Counted from the stretch's first letter, positions 1-6,991 are shown. The stretch: DNA of 9,283 nucleotides from Verrucomicrobiota bacterium (GCA_019241095.1 JAFAXJ010000038.1:1-9283); one strand, 5' to 3'. Translations and numbers: made by a program. The notes: a model not told the origin generated them from the sequence alone.

Positions 1-99
1 GACGATCTTTGCACCAGCTTATCACTCGCCAGGAAGGCCAATCGCCTTGCAATTGATATCAGTGCCCAGAATCGAGCGGCCAACTGCTGCAAAATCGCT
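1..99. repeat. left arm of a long inverted repeat flanking murI
   Basis: Bases 1-99 are the reverse complement of 1051-1149, with position i pairing with 1150-i. I count 5 mismatches (positions 22, 23, 39, 54 and 91), so 94 of 99 bases match. Identity stops abruptly at position 100. Because the match reaches base 1, the repeat probably continues beyond the window. The two arms enclose 951 bases that hold almost all of murI. Confidence 0.93.
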
Positions 100-178
100 G
101 GCCGAAACGCCAAGACCGGTCATCTTTAGTCGCCTGAGAGAAACGAGCTTTGTCTGGCCCGGAAACGAGAGGGGCTGA
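2..178 (+). CDS. possible 3' end of an unidentified upstream gene (partial)
   Basis: An open frame enters from the left edge and ends at TGA 176-178, giving 58 residues. Its tail (for example RPVIFSRLRETSFVWPG) reads like plausible protein, but I recognise no family. Caution is needed because bases 1-99 are also an inverted copy of the murI 3' end, so part of this frame is antisense to a murI fragment and may be open by chance. Either the duplicated DNA was captured as the C-terminus of a neighbouring gene, or the frame is not coding. The sequence to the left of the window would settle it. Confidence 0.25.
   Translation, partial: TIFAPAYHSPGRPIALQLISVPRIERPTAAKSLAETPRPVIFSRLRETSFVWPGNERG
22..99 (-). 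pseudogene. duplicated C-terminal fragment of murI, inverted
   Basis: Read on the minus strand from 99 to 22, this stretch encodes the last 25 residues of MurI in an unbroken frame ending in TGA. Relative to the intact gene it carries Asp to Asn and Arg to Gly changes and one synonymous Phe codon change. An in-frame ATG at 183 would give a 53-residue ORF, but the residues before the duplicated part are not convincingly MurI, although a RLxxT stretch loosely resembles the RLFLTT of the full gene. It lacks the racemase active site and cannot be functional as it stands. It is best read as a duplication remnant, or as a spare 3' cassette (see findings). Confidence 0.6.
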
Positions 179-193
179 TCCATTGAACTTCGT

Positions 194-227
194 AAAACTA
201 GTCTCGCTACAAAACTAGTGGTACCAC
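194..227. repeat. short direct repeat AAAACTAGT x2 plus palindrome upstream of murI
   Basis: AAAACTAGT occurs at 194-202 and again at 211-219, 17 bases apart, and each copy contains the palindrome ACTAGT. The second copy runs into the perfect 10-base palindrome GTGGTACCAC (218-227). It lies about 50-80 bases upstream of the murI start, where a regulator could bind, but no regulator is identifiable and I see no convincing -35/-10 pair. Chance occurrence is possible. Confidence 0.3.
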
Positions 228-276
228 AAAGGTAGACAGCTCAGGACTCGAGAACTTAGCTTTGGCGATTCGAATC

Positions 277-1128
277 ATGATAGGCGTTTTTGATTCTGGA
301 TACGGTGGACTGAATATTCTAAAAACGTTGCTTCAAAGGCTGCCCGAGTACGACTACCTTTACCTTGGGGACAACGCACGGGCTCCGTATGGCGCAAGAA
401 GCTGTGAAGTCATTTACCGTTTTACTCTTCAAGGAGTCCGATATCTGTTCAGCCAAGATTGTGCTCTCGTGGTTCTGGCTTGCAATACTGCGTCCGCGCG
501 TGCTTTACGGACAATTCAACAACGCTATCTGGCTGTTGAATGCAAGGATCGCCGCGTCTTAGGGGTAATCCGGCCCTCGGCAGAAGCCCTGGCACGTATT
601 CCGGTTGGTGAGATCAGCAGCGAGCCTCGTTTCGATATTGCGGGCAAGGTGGCGATTTTAGGGACTCAAGAAACCATTCAGTCCAATTCTTTCGTGCTCG
701 AGCTGCAAAAGTTAGCGCCCCGGCTCGAGATTTATCAGCAGGCATGCCCCCTTTTGGCTCCCCTCGTTGAAGCCGGAGAGATCTCAGGTGAAGGACCCTC
801 TTGGTTCGTGCGCAAGTATCTAGCCGAGCTAAGGATCCGCTGTGATGCTCCAAAAAGAATCCTTCTCGCTTGTACCCATTATGCGGCTCTGGTGCCGATC
901 ATTCGGCAGTTTCTTCCAAACGAAACCGAAATCTTGACGCAGGATGAGATCATCGCTGAACGACTCAAAGACTGGCTGGTGCGGCATCCTGAGCAGGACA
1001 TCAGACTGGGAAAAACTGGGAAGCGGCTTTTTCTAACAACGGATGACGCGAGCGATTTCGCAGCAGTTGGCCGCTCGATTCTGGGCACTGATATCGATTG
1101 CAAGGCGATTCGCCTTCCTGGCGAGTAG
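277..1128 (+). CDS. murI: glutamate racemase
   Basis: Cytoplasmic, cofactor-independent racemase that converts L-glutamate to D-glutamate for peptidoglycan synthesis. The protein from ATG 277 has 283 residues and shows the full family signature: MIGVFDSGYGG at the N-terminus with Asp6/Ser7, YLGDNARAPYG at 29-39, the first catalytic cysteine in ACNTAS (Cys69), and the second in LLACTHY (Cys199, followed by His201). I chose ATG 277 because family members normally start right at MIGVFDSG; a TTG at 262 would add five residues (first five MAIRI). No strong ribosome binding site is visible for either start. The length is slightly above the usual 260-275, owing to a tail of about 14 residues after the typical FLG-like end. 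The last 26 codons including stop lie inside the right arm of the inverted repeat. It is convergent with the gene at 1295-1747. Confidence 0.96.
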   Translation: MIGVFDSGYGGLNILKTLLQRLPEYDYLYLGDNARAPYGARSCEVIYRFTLQGVRYLFSQDCALVVLACNTASARALRTIQQRYLAVECKDRRVLGVIRPSAEALARIPVGEISSEPRFDIAGKVAILGTQETIQSNSFVLELQKLAPRLEIYQQACPLLAPLVEAGEISGEGPSWFVRKYLAELRIRCDAPKRILLACTHYAALVPIIRQFLPNETEILTQDEIIAERLKDWLVRHPEQDIRLGKTGKRLFLTTDDASDFAAVGRSILGTDIDCKAIRLPGE

Positions 1129-1149
1129 TAAGCTGGTGCAAAGATCGTC
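1051..1149. repeat. right arm of the inverted repeat (murI 3' end and flank)
   Basis: This is the reverse-complement partner of bases 1-99. It starts exactly at a murI codon boundary (Ser of the ASDFAAVG stretch), covers the end of the gene including its TAG, and runs 21 bases into the 3' flank, where it meets the window-edge limit of the other copy. Because the duplicated DNA includes the core FAAVGRSILG part typical of racemase C-termini, the murI copy is probably the original and the left arm the duplicate. Confidence 0.93.
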
Positions 1150-1294
1150 CCCCTTCCCATCGGCGTCCTCGAGTAGAAGAGGCAAAACTCTGCCATCTTG
1201 ATCCCGGCAAAAGCGACGCAAAGGAACTCCGCAGACTTATTCGATAACGAGCACGAGCACGTTGGGGAAGGGAAACAACTATAATGCTACAAGC

Positions 1295-1747
1295 CTATCG
1301 CTCTGAGGGGAATTGCACAAAAGGATTAAAGACCGGGATCGAATAATACCAGACTTGAGTTCCTCCAACGTTCGTTTTGAAAGGACGCCCGTAAAGGCGA
1401 CGGACGGATTCCATGGTGGAAATGCCGGGAACCACAAGCCGCAGTTTGCGTTCTTGATTTGTATCCGCGGTAATGGTGTAGATATAGACAGGCGGCGAGT
1501 TTACCTTACCGTTTCTGTCGAATGTTATCGCTACCGCGTCTGTTCCATAACCATTATTAAAAGGCGTTGGTTCATCTACTGGAGCACGGATAAATCCCAT
1601 TTTCATCCATCGGTCCGAGTTGGAAGGAATTGCGTAAAAACCGGATTGCTCTCCCGATATACCCGTCAATCCCGCGGCCGCTCGAGTATCGATTGCCCAG
1701 AATGATAGCCATATAGAAACGGATAAAAAACAACCTAACGTCGGCAT
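1295..1747 (-). CDS. small exported protein with BamE/SmpA-like C-terminal motif
   Basis: 150 residues, function not established. Residues 1-24 look like a Sec signal peptide (hydrophobic core LSVSIWLSFWAI, then an AAA cleavage-type end), with no lipobox cysteine at the cleavage position, so it is probably periplasmic. The rest is polar and beta-rich. The segment around 108-135 (VPGIST, then VRRLYGRP, then VWYYSI) follows the pattern G-[IM]-[ST]-xxx-V-xx-L-x-G-x-P and a later W-x-Y that is typical of BamE/SmpA-like small domains. That similarity is by eye. The gene starts 22 bases after the hscA stop and shares its strand, so it is likely co-transcribed. An AAGGAAA stretch lies about a dozen bases upstream of the ATG and may be its ribosome binding site. 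Confidence 0.72.
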   Translation of the reverse strand: MPTLGCFLSVSIWLSFWAIDTRAAAGLTGISGEQSGFYAIPSNSDRWMKMGFIRAPVDEPTPFNNGYGTDAVAITFDRNGKVNSPPVYIYTITADTNQERKLRLVVPGISTMESVRRLYGRPFKTNVGGTQVWYYSIPVFNPFVQFPSER

Positions 1748-1769
1748 TATTAGCGTTTTCCTTTCGCGA

Positions 1770-3608
1770 TCAGTCCTCTTCAGCTAACCCGACCCTACCT
1801 TTTTTTCTCTGCTCAGCTTCGGCCATCGCGCGATCGATCAACAACGTAGCGAGCAATTGTGTCCCTTCATCGAGATCAGTGTTTGCTTTCTTGAGTTGGG
1901 ATAAAGTATGGCTCTCCAGCGCCTTTTCAACGGCGGTGACCAACGCTGCTATTTTCTCTTTCTCGGAATCTGAGATCTGGTCTCCAACAAGCGTCAGTGC
2001 ACTGCGAACTGCTGGCAGGAGTTCATTGCTTTTTAAAACCGTTTCGGTCCAAACGCGTTCGCTCATGTCGTCAAAGGCGTGATCTAATGATTCAGCGATC
2101 ATCCGCTCAACCGCTTCGTCTGTGACATTTACCGCACTGGTAAGATCGACGATTACCTCCCTGTTTGTCCGGATGTCCCGAGCTAAAACGTGCAGAATTC
2201 CATCGGCGTCTATTTCGAATTGTACTCCCACTCTCGCCATCCCTTTCGGGCCGGGTTCAAAGGCCAGTTCGAACCGGCCCAGTTCCCAATTATCCTTCGC
2301 GAGCTCGCGTTCTCCTTGCAGAACGACGATCTGCATCGAGGTCTGATTCGCAACCGCGTTAGTAAATACCTCCCCTGCTTTGCACGGAATAGTGGAGTTT
2401 CGCGCAATAATGACATTCATCAGACCGCCAAAAGTCTCGATTCCCAGAGACAACGGGGTGACATCAAGCAAAACGATATTTTGAACTTCACCGGAAAGAA
2501 TTCCAGCTTGCACGGTTGCACCAACCGCGACTGCCTCATCGGGATTCTGGGAAACGTTCGGCAGCCGCTGAAAAATCTCGGCAACAAACTGTCTGACGGC
2601 CGGCATACGCGTGACGCCTCCGACAAGTATCACTTCGTCCAATTTCCTCGGATCTAGTTTAGCATCATCCAGAGAGCGCAGACAGTGCCCCCTGGTCCGT
2701 CTGATGATGGGCCGCGCAATGGAATCCAACTCTTGACGTGAGAGAGAATAGGTAAAGCTCTTTTCCTTGGTAAGGAAGGGTATTTCAACGAGAACCATGT
2801 CCTCGGTAGAGAGCTTGAGCTTCGCGTCATGAGCTGCCTCCCGGAGTCGGGCAGAGAACAAGCGATCCTCAAGTTCAGGCCGAACTTCCGGAAATCGAGC
2901 GGTGATACGTTCCTTCAAGAGCCTTACCAGCTCGCGATCGATATCATCCCCTCCTAACCGTGTATTTCCGTTCGTTGACAGCACTCGGAACAGGCCATCG
3001 TTGAGCTCGAGAATATAAATATCGAATGTGCCGCCGCCGAGATCATAGACCGCTATTCGAGACCTGTCTCGGAGCCGGTCAAGCCCATAGGCCAGCGCTG
3101 CTGCCGTTGGTTCATTAAGAATTCTCTCAACCTCCAGACCGGCCCGTTCTCCTGCGCGCTTGGTTGCTTGCCGCTGTAGATCATTAAAATAGGCAGGCAC
3201 GGTGATAACCGCTCGAGAAACAGAGTAGCCAAGAGCAACTTCAGCATCTACTTTCAGTTTGCGTAAGATAAGGCTGGAAATCTCTTCTGGCCGTAGGGTC
3301 TGGTTTGCGACCTGAACAACTGTTTGACCGTTGAGTACGTTCAGTCGAAATGGGAAATCGGCCTTATCAGACTCCCCGGGCCTGCGCCCCATCAGTCTTT
3401 TGACCGAAAAGACCGTGCGTTCAGGATAGAGCGCTCGCATGCGATCAGCCGCCTTACCGACAATTGGTTCGCCGCGCTCGGGAAAATAGACGACGGAAGG
3501 TGTAAGCCGTTGGCCCTTATTGTCGGCTATCAAAATAGGAAAGCCAGAGTCCATTACGCCTATCAGGGAATTTGTGGTCCCGAGGTCAATGCCTACAATC
3601 TCGCTCAT
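1770..3608 (-). CDS. hscA: Hsp70-family Fe-S assembly chaperone HscA
   Basis: 612 residues, matching the usual HscA length (about 615) rather than DnaK (about 640). In known systems HscA, helped by HscB, uses ATP to release an Fe-S cluster from the scaffold IscU. The nucleotide-binding domain has phosphate loop 1 GIDLGTTNS (6-14), the conserved Lys70 of SVKRLMG, NEPTAAALAYGL (165-176), phosphate loop 2 YDLGGGTFD (188-196) and the adenosine motif VILVGGVTRMP (about 327). The interdomain linker and substrate domain follow from about residue 378 (NIVLLDVTPLSLGIE), then a helical lid. The call as HscA rather than a second DnaK rests on length and on hscB and iscA lying directly upstream. A gap of 27 bases separates it from hscB. 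The sequence just before the ATG is C-rich (a run of six C), with no Shine-Dalgarno, so translation may be coupled to hscB. No active-site residue I checked is missing. Confidence 0.93.
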   Translation of the reverse strand: MSEIVGIDLGTTNSLIGVMDSGFPILIADNKGQRLTPSVVYFPERGEPIVGKAADRMRALYPERTVFSVKRLMGRRPGESDKADFPFRLNVLNGQTVVQVANQTLRPEEISSLILRKLKVDAEVALGYSVSRAVITVPAYFNDLQRQATKRAGERAGLEVERILNEPTAAALAYGLDRLRDRSRIAVYDLGGGTFDIYILELNDGLFRVLSTNGNTRLGGDDIDRELVRLLKERITARFPEVRPELEDRLFSARLREAAHDAKLKLSTEDMVLVEIPFLTKEKSFTYSLSRQELDSIARPIIRRTRGHCLRSLDDAKLDPRKLDEVILVGGVTRMPAVRQFVAEIFQRLPNVSQNPDEAVAVGATVQAGILSGEVQNIVLLDVTPLSLGIETFGGLMNVIIARNSTIPCKAGEVFTNAVANQTSMQIVVLQGERELAKDNWELGRFELAFEPGPKGMARVGVQFEIDADGILHVLARDIRTNREVIVDLTSAVNVTDEAVERMIAESLDHAFDDMSERVWTETVLKSNELLPAVRSALTLVGDQISDSEKEKIAALVTAVEKALESHTLSQLKKANTDLDEGTQLLATLLIDRAMAEAEQRKKGRVGLAEED

Positions 3609-3635
3609 AAGGGGGGTAAACCACTGCCGGGGCAG

Positions 3636-4187
3636 CTAAGCTACTTCTTCGATCTTCAAAGATCGTTCCCGTACCTGGCTTAGCCATTTTTGAATGAAGG
3701 TCAACGCCAACGCTAATTGAGCAAGCGGTTCCCGACATCGCGCAGGATCTTGTACCCAAGCGGTATCAAGAACCGGGACCTCTGCAATCAGGGTACTTAT
3801 TTCTTCAGACAAACGGTTTTCAAGTTCTCGCAGATTGTGCCTAACTGGCCCAAGTTTCTGCATAGCTACAGCGCGCTGAATGGCAGACCGGTAAACGTTC
3901 AGAGAGCTCAACTCTAGATCCACCTCCTGCAAACTCGATGCAATTGTACTGAAGAGCTGTCCCAACCCAGCCGGAATTTGTTTGTCTCCTGCTTTCCCAA
4001 ATTCAACTTTTTCAAGATGCTGGAGCCGGCTCGCTGGATTCGAAAGAGTCTGGAAGGCTAGATGCAACAAAGCCAGATCTTCATCATTGGCCGGTTCCTT
4101 GCTTCTTTTTAGATAAGCTTGCTTAAGGATGTTTTCCTGGATCGCAGGGCGCCGTTCAATACCAAACAGACTGAAATAATCGGTCAT
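3636..4187 (-). CDS. hscB: HscB-like Fe-S co-chaperone with a degenerate J-domain (no HPD)
   Basis: 183 residues, close to HscB's usual 170-180. HscB normally binds IscU through a C-terminal three-helix domain and stimulates HscA ATPase through its N-terminal J-domain. The fold signature is present: YFSLFGI at 4-10, an amphipathic helix LKQAYLKR (21-28), then LALLHLAFQTLSNPASRLQHL-type helix III (38-58), and a helical C-terminal domain from about 75. The invariant His-Pro-Asp loop between helices II and III is absent: residues 26-37 read LKRSKEPANDED. The start ATG overlaps the iscA stop (ATGA, 4184-4187), implying translational coupling; GGTGA lies 12 bases upstream. Identity as HscB rests on position between iscA and hscA plus the helix pattern. 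Whether it still works with HscA is open. Confidence 0.85.
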   Translation of the reverse strand: MTDYFSLFGIERRPAIQENILKQAYLKRSKEPANDEDLALLHLAFQTLSNPASRLQHLEKVEFGKAGDKQIPAGLGQLFSTIASSLQEVDLELSSLNVYRSAIQRAVAMQKLGPVRHNLRELENRLSEEISTLIAEVPVLDTAWVQDPARCREPLAQLALALTFIQKWLSQVRERSLKIEEVA

Positions 4188-4552
4188 GCAGAAAAGCTTT
4201 CACCACAGGAGCAGTGGGCAACAGCATTGGGGTTTGTTACCTTGAATCCTCCCTTCTGCAGGTCGTCGCTGTAGTCAAGCAGTGAGCCACTCACGAACAA
4301 AGCGCTTTTAGGATCAACCACAACGCTGACGTCGTTTGATTGCACAAGGATGTCTCGATTAGAAGGGCCATCCACAAGATCCATCTTATATTGCAGCCCG
4401 GAACAGCCTCCCCCAATCACCGCGACTCGAAGAGCACCGTGAGCACGTCCCTGACGCTGCAGCAATTGCCTCAACTTACTGGCGGCCCGTTCCGAAACCT
4501 TTACCAATCGCTCATTCCCGATCTTGTACTTGATGTCACTTGGTGAAGCCAC
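4184..4552 (-). CDS. iscA: A-type iron-sulfur carrier protein (IscA/ErpA/SufA family)
   Basis: 122 residues. A-type carriers bind Fe-S clusters or iron and pass them to apoproteins. The three conserved cysteine ligands are present: Cys50 in GGGCSGLQY and Cys114/Cys116 in the C-terminal HCSCGESFSA. The region 20-45 (SERAASKLRQLL onward) and 80-107 (DPKSALFVSGSLLDY, then GGFKVTNPNA) match the family fold. The start is GTG at 4552; an in-frame TAA lies 15 bases upstream, so no earlier start exists, and the leader of about 15 residues before LVKVSERA could be shorter. It is the first gene of the unit iscA-hscB-hscA-1295..1747 and overlaps hscB by four bases. IscA, ErpA and SufA cannot be told apart from sequence alone; the symbol follows the hsc context. 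Confidence 0.92.
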   Translation of the reverse strand: MASPSDIKYKIGNERLVKVSERAASKLRQLLQRQGRAHGALRVAVIGGGCSGLQYKMDLVDGPSNRDILVQSNDVSVVVDPKSALFVSGSLLDYSDDLQKGGFKVTNPNAVAHCSCGESFSA

Positions 4553-4649
4553 AGTCCGAATATGACTTTAGCATGGATCAAAAGCAACCGGCTGCGGATG
4601 GGCCCCAAGATCTTCGTAATTCCATGGTTTATGATCTGATGAGATTTGC
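4553..4649. promoter_or_regulatory. divergent intergenic region between iscA and the MATE gene
   Basis: 97 bases separate two divergently transcribed genes, so promoters for both should lie here or in the adjacent coding ends. On the plus strand TATGAT (4630-4635) is a fair -10 match, but no -35 box stands at a normal distance. On the minus strand TTGCTT followed 16 bases later by TCATAT is only a weak candidate. I see no Rirf/IscR-like palindrome that I could defend. Confidence 0.35.
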
Positions 4650-6068
4650 TTGGAACCCTTACATGAGTTTCTCTCAACGGTGTCGAAGCGATTGAGATCA
4701 AATTATGAGCTCCTCGAAACGGTAAAGCTGGCATTTCCTATCATCGCGGGTCAGATGGGCCAAATGCTCATGGCTGTTGTGGACACGCTGATGGTAGGAC
4801 GCCTTGGTGTCGTACCCCTCGCTGGGGCGGCGCTTGCCAACAGTTTAACAGTGATCGCAATCGTCTTTGGAGCGGGACTGTTAAGTTCTACGGGTGTGTT
4901 AGTCTCCCAAGCGCACGGTGCTGGCATTTCAGCCGTCAAACCCGTGATTCTAAGGTCCTCAATCTGGTTCTCAAGTCTCGCCGGCCTGTGTAGTGCGTTA
5001 GCCTTAACAGCTCTTCAAGAAAATCTCACAATTTTTGGCCAGCCAGCGGGCGTCATTGCTCAAGCAAAGCCATTTCTTCTGGTCATAAGCTGGTCAATGC
5101 TGCCGGCGCTTGTGTTCCTCAGTTCAAAGATGTTCTGCGAAGCCTTGTCCAGGCCTCTTGTTCCAATGATCATGATGTATGCCGGCCTGGTGCTTAATGT
5201 TTTCCTGAATTGGATGTTGATCTACGGTAATCTGGGTGCCCCACGCTTTGGTTTGGTCGGTGCCGCTTACGCAACTTTAGTAGGACGGACCGTTACGATG
5301 ACCGGCACCTTGTGGTACTGTTTCTATCTTTGCGGACGCGCTCGTAAGCTGACGGGCGGCAATCATCTGCTCGGCCGATCGCTCTGGGATTCCGCGACGC
5401 TGAAAACTCTTCTCCGCTTGGGCTTACCGGCCGGGATGCAAAATCTCCTGGGAGTGAGCGCTTTTACCTTTGCGACTCTTATGATGGGGTGGTTAGGCGC
5501 AACAGCACTGGCCGCCCATCAAATAGTGATAACCTGCGCCGCAACATCTTTCATGTTCCCCTTGGGAGTTTCTCAAGCGGTGAGCGTTAGGGTTGGCCAG
5601 AGTGTCGGGGCAGGGTGTTTACCTCTTGTTCGTACAATAGCCTTTGGCGGCTTTGGCCTTTCGGCGGCAGCTATGAGTGTTTCCGCGATGTCGTTTGGCA
5701 TCTTTGGTCATGAGCTTGCAGCAGCCTTCAGTGGAGACTCACAAGTTGTTCAATTGACCTCACTGTTGTTTATGGTTGCGGCTGGCTTTCAGGTTGCGGA
5801 TGGAATCCAAATTACCGCCGCTGGCGCTCTGAGGGGATTAGCCGATGTCCGCATTCCGATGCTGTTGGCCGCCGCTGCATACTGGGTTGTGGGAATTCCA
5901 CTGGCCTGTTTCTTGACGTTAACATTGAACATCGGTCCAATCGGAATCTGGATTGGGCTGGCCGCAGGTTTATTCCTTGCAGCATTGCTCTTGAGCACTC
6001 GCTTTTACCTCCTCTCAGGCGGAACTCAGCTTAGTCGCAGCTCGTTAGGTCATTTATCTCAGCCTTAA
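4650..6068 (+). CDS. MATE-family multidrug/cation efflux transporter (NorM type)
   Basis: 472 residues, about a dozen hydrophobic segments, as expected for the inner-membrane MATE antiporters that export drugs or metabolites in exchange for H+ or Na+. Family features: an N-terminal helix with PIIAGQMGQ then VDTLMVGRLG (about residues 30-55), the KMFCEALSRPLVPM stretch (about 165-178) followed by NVFLNWMLIYG and the GLVGAAYATLVGR loop, and a second half that repeats the pattern (LPAGMQNLLG, GATALAAHQI). Nothing shows the substrate. The start is TTG 4650, limited by an in-frame TGA at 4632; a shorter start inside the N-terminal leader is possible. No strong ribosome binding site is visible. It is divergent from iscA, and downstream lies only decayed DNA, so it is probably monocistronic. 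Confidence 0.92.
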   Translation: MEPLHEFLSTVSKRLRSNYELLETVKLAFPIIAGQMGQMLMAVVDTLMVGRLGVVPLAGAALANSLTVIAIVFGAGLLSSTGVLVSQAHGAGISAVKPVILRSSIWFSSLAGLCSALALTALQENLTIFGQPAGVIAQAKPFLLVISWSMLPALVFLSSKMFCEALSRPLVPMIMMYAGLVLNVFLNWMLIYGNLGAPRFGLVGAAYATLVGRTVTMTGTLWYCFYLCGRARKLTGGNHLLGRSLWDSATLKTLLRLGLPAGMQNLLGVSAFTFATLMMGWLGATALAAHQIVITCAATSFMFPLGVSQAVSVRVGQSVGAGCLPLVRTIAFGGFGLSAAAMSVSAMSFGIFGHELAAAFSGDSQVVQLTSLLFMVAAGFQVADGIQITAAGALRGLADVRIPMLLAAAAYWVVGIPLACFLTLTLNIGPIGIWIGLAAGLFLAALLLSTRFYLLSGGTQLSRSSLGHLSQP

Positions 6069-6148
6069 TCGTCTTTACTAACTATCCAAAATTAGGTTGT
6101 GCTGACTGCCAGTCTTAGGCGCTATTTACTCGCCGCCACTCGTGTTAA

Positions 6149-6178
6149 GCCGGGCACGTGTTAAATCGAACGCCCGGC
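6149..6178. terminator. candidate hairpin at the convergent end of the MATE gene and pseudogene
   Basis: GCCGGGC (6149-6155) and GCCCGGC (6172-6178) form a perfect 7-bp GC-only stem with a 16-base loop. It sits 80 bases after the MATE stop and just beyond the 3' end of the minus-strand pseudogene, where a bidirectional terminator would be expected. There is no T-run on either side and the loop is long, so intrinsic termination is uncertain. Confidence 0.35.
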
Positions 6179-6182
6179 AATG

Positions 6183-6818
6183 TCAGAATCGGGGACTGGC
6201 CAAGTTAAAGGTTCGTGCGGTGCGATATTTCTCATGATCAGTCGTTTGTGCCTTCTTGTTGGGCAAACCGAGCCAAACTGCAATCGATGCCAATTTGACC
6301 ACTTCGTATAATGGGTGAAGCGAGACGAGGTCGAACTCAGAGCGGAAAACCCCGATCGAGAGGATCGAGGCCACTATTCCAAGCAGGAATATCCAATCCA
6401 TAATCGGGCGAGGTTCCTGAATTGCGAGGCAGCCGAAAAGGGGCTGGCGATGATCGTGCTGAAGCACAGGACGAATAAAAAGAAAGAGTTTAAATTATCG
6501 TAAAGCGCCGTGTAGCGGTTTGCGCCATCTCGCCAGAGATCTCCAAATCCAAGCAAAGGTCGGCTATAAGGCAGGCAGTGGCAGCAATAAAGGTTGCGAT
6601 CATTCCAATTCGGGATAGCCAAAGCGAGTACCCTTCCAATCTCTTAACGGTATGCCACACAACAAAGTAAGTGAGGGCGGCGCAACCGATGCTGGCCAAA
6701 ACGGAAACACAAAAAGCGGATGATGTATGCCAGCGAGCTCATTGGGCAGCTTTGATAATGCAACTCGCTGGGCAACTAAACTGACAGCCCCAAGTATCGA
6801 GGCAAACGCGGCGCACAC
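6183..6818 (-). pseudogene. frameshifted remnant of a multi-pass membrane protein gene
   Basis: No intact ORF is present, but successive minus-strand frames each hold a membrane-like piece in order. From 6818: CAAFASILGAVSLVAQRVAL; then, one frame over, a piece around 6735-6540 with FCVSVLASIGCAALTYFVVW and IGMIATFIAATACLIADLCL; then, another frame over, SFFLFVLCFSTIIASPF near 6480-6430; then, back in the first frame, MDWIFLLGIVASILSIGVF followed by a soluble end to 6183. The segments join head to tail without repetition, as expected for one protein of about 200 residues and five membrane helices broken by about three frameshifts. I do not recognise the family. Three single-base sequencing errors would give the same picture but are less likely in otherwise clean sequence. 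A GTG at 6818 is the only plausible start. Confidence 0.6.
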
Positions 6819-6991
6819 TGAACTTAGCCTTGCCGAGTTCTCCTGAGAAGTCGGAGCACAGGATCCCGGGTTTTAGGCCATGCATCGGTTAGATGTGGCT
6901 TAATCAATTTCCATAGCAATCAGAATGCCAAGAATTAAGCGACTCACAGCGACATCAATTTCGAGGGTAAGCTCGCACTCTCAACTGTGCA

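Noticed and set aside
879..1221. Three minus-strand ORFs across the murI 3' end
   Set aside because: They lie antisense to the clearly coding murI C-terminus and contain no family motif; they are open by frame shadowing.
2122..2657. Plus-strand ORFs up to 155 residues inside hscA
   Set aside because: hscA on the opposite strand has every Hsp70 motif through this region, so these are shadow frames.
3624..3635. CTGCC/GGCAG mini-hairpin between hscB and hscA
   Set aside because: At most a 4-bp stem with a tetraloop, with no T-run; too weak to call a terminator or processing site.
6156..6182. TTCGATT-like sequence on the minus strand suggesting a tRNA T-loop
   Set aside because: The flanking bases do not pair into a T-stem and no acceptor or anticodon arm can be built.
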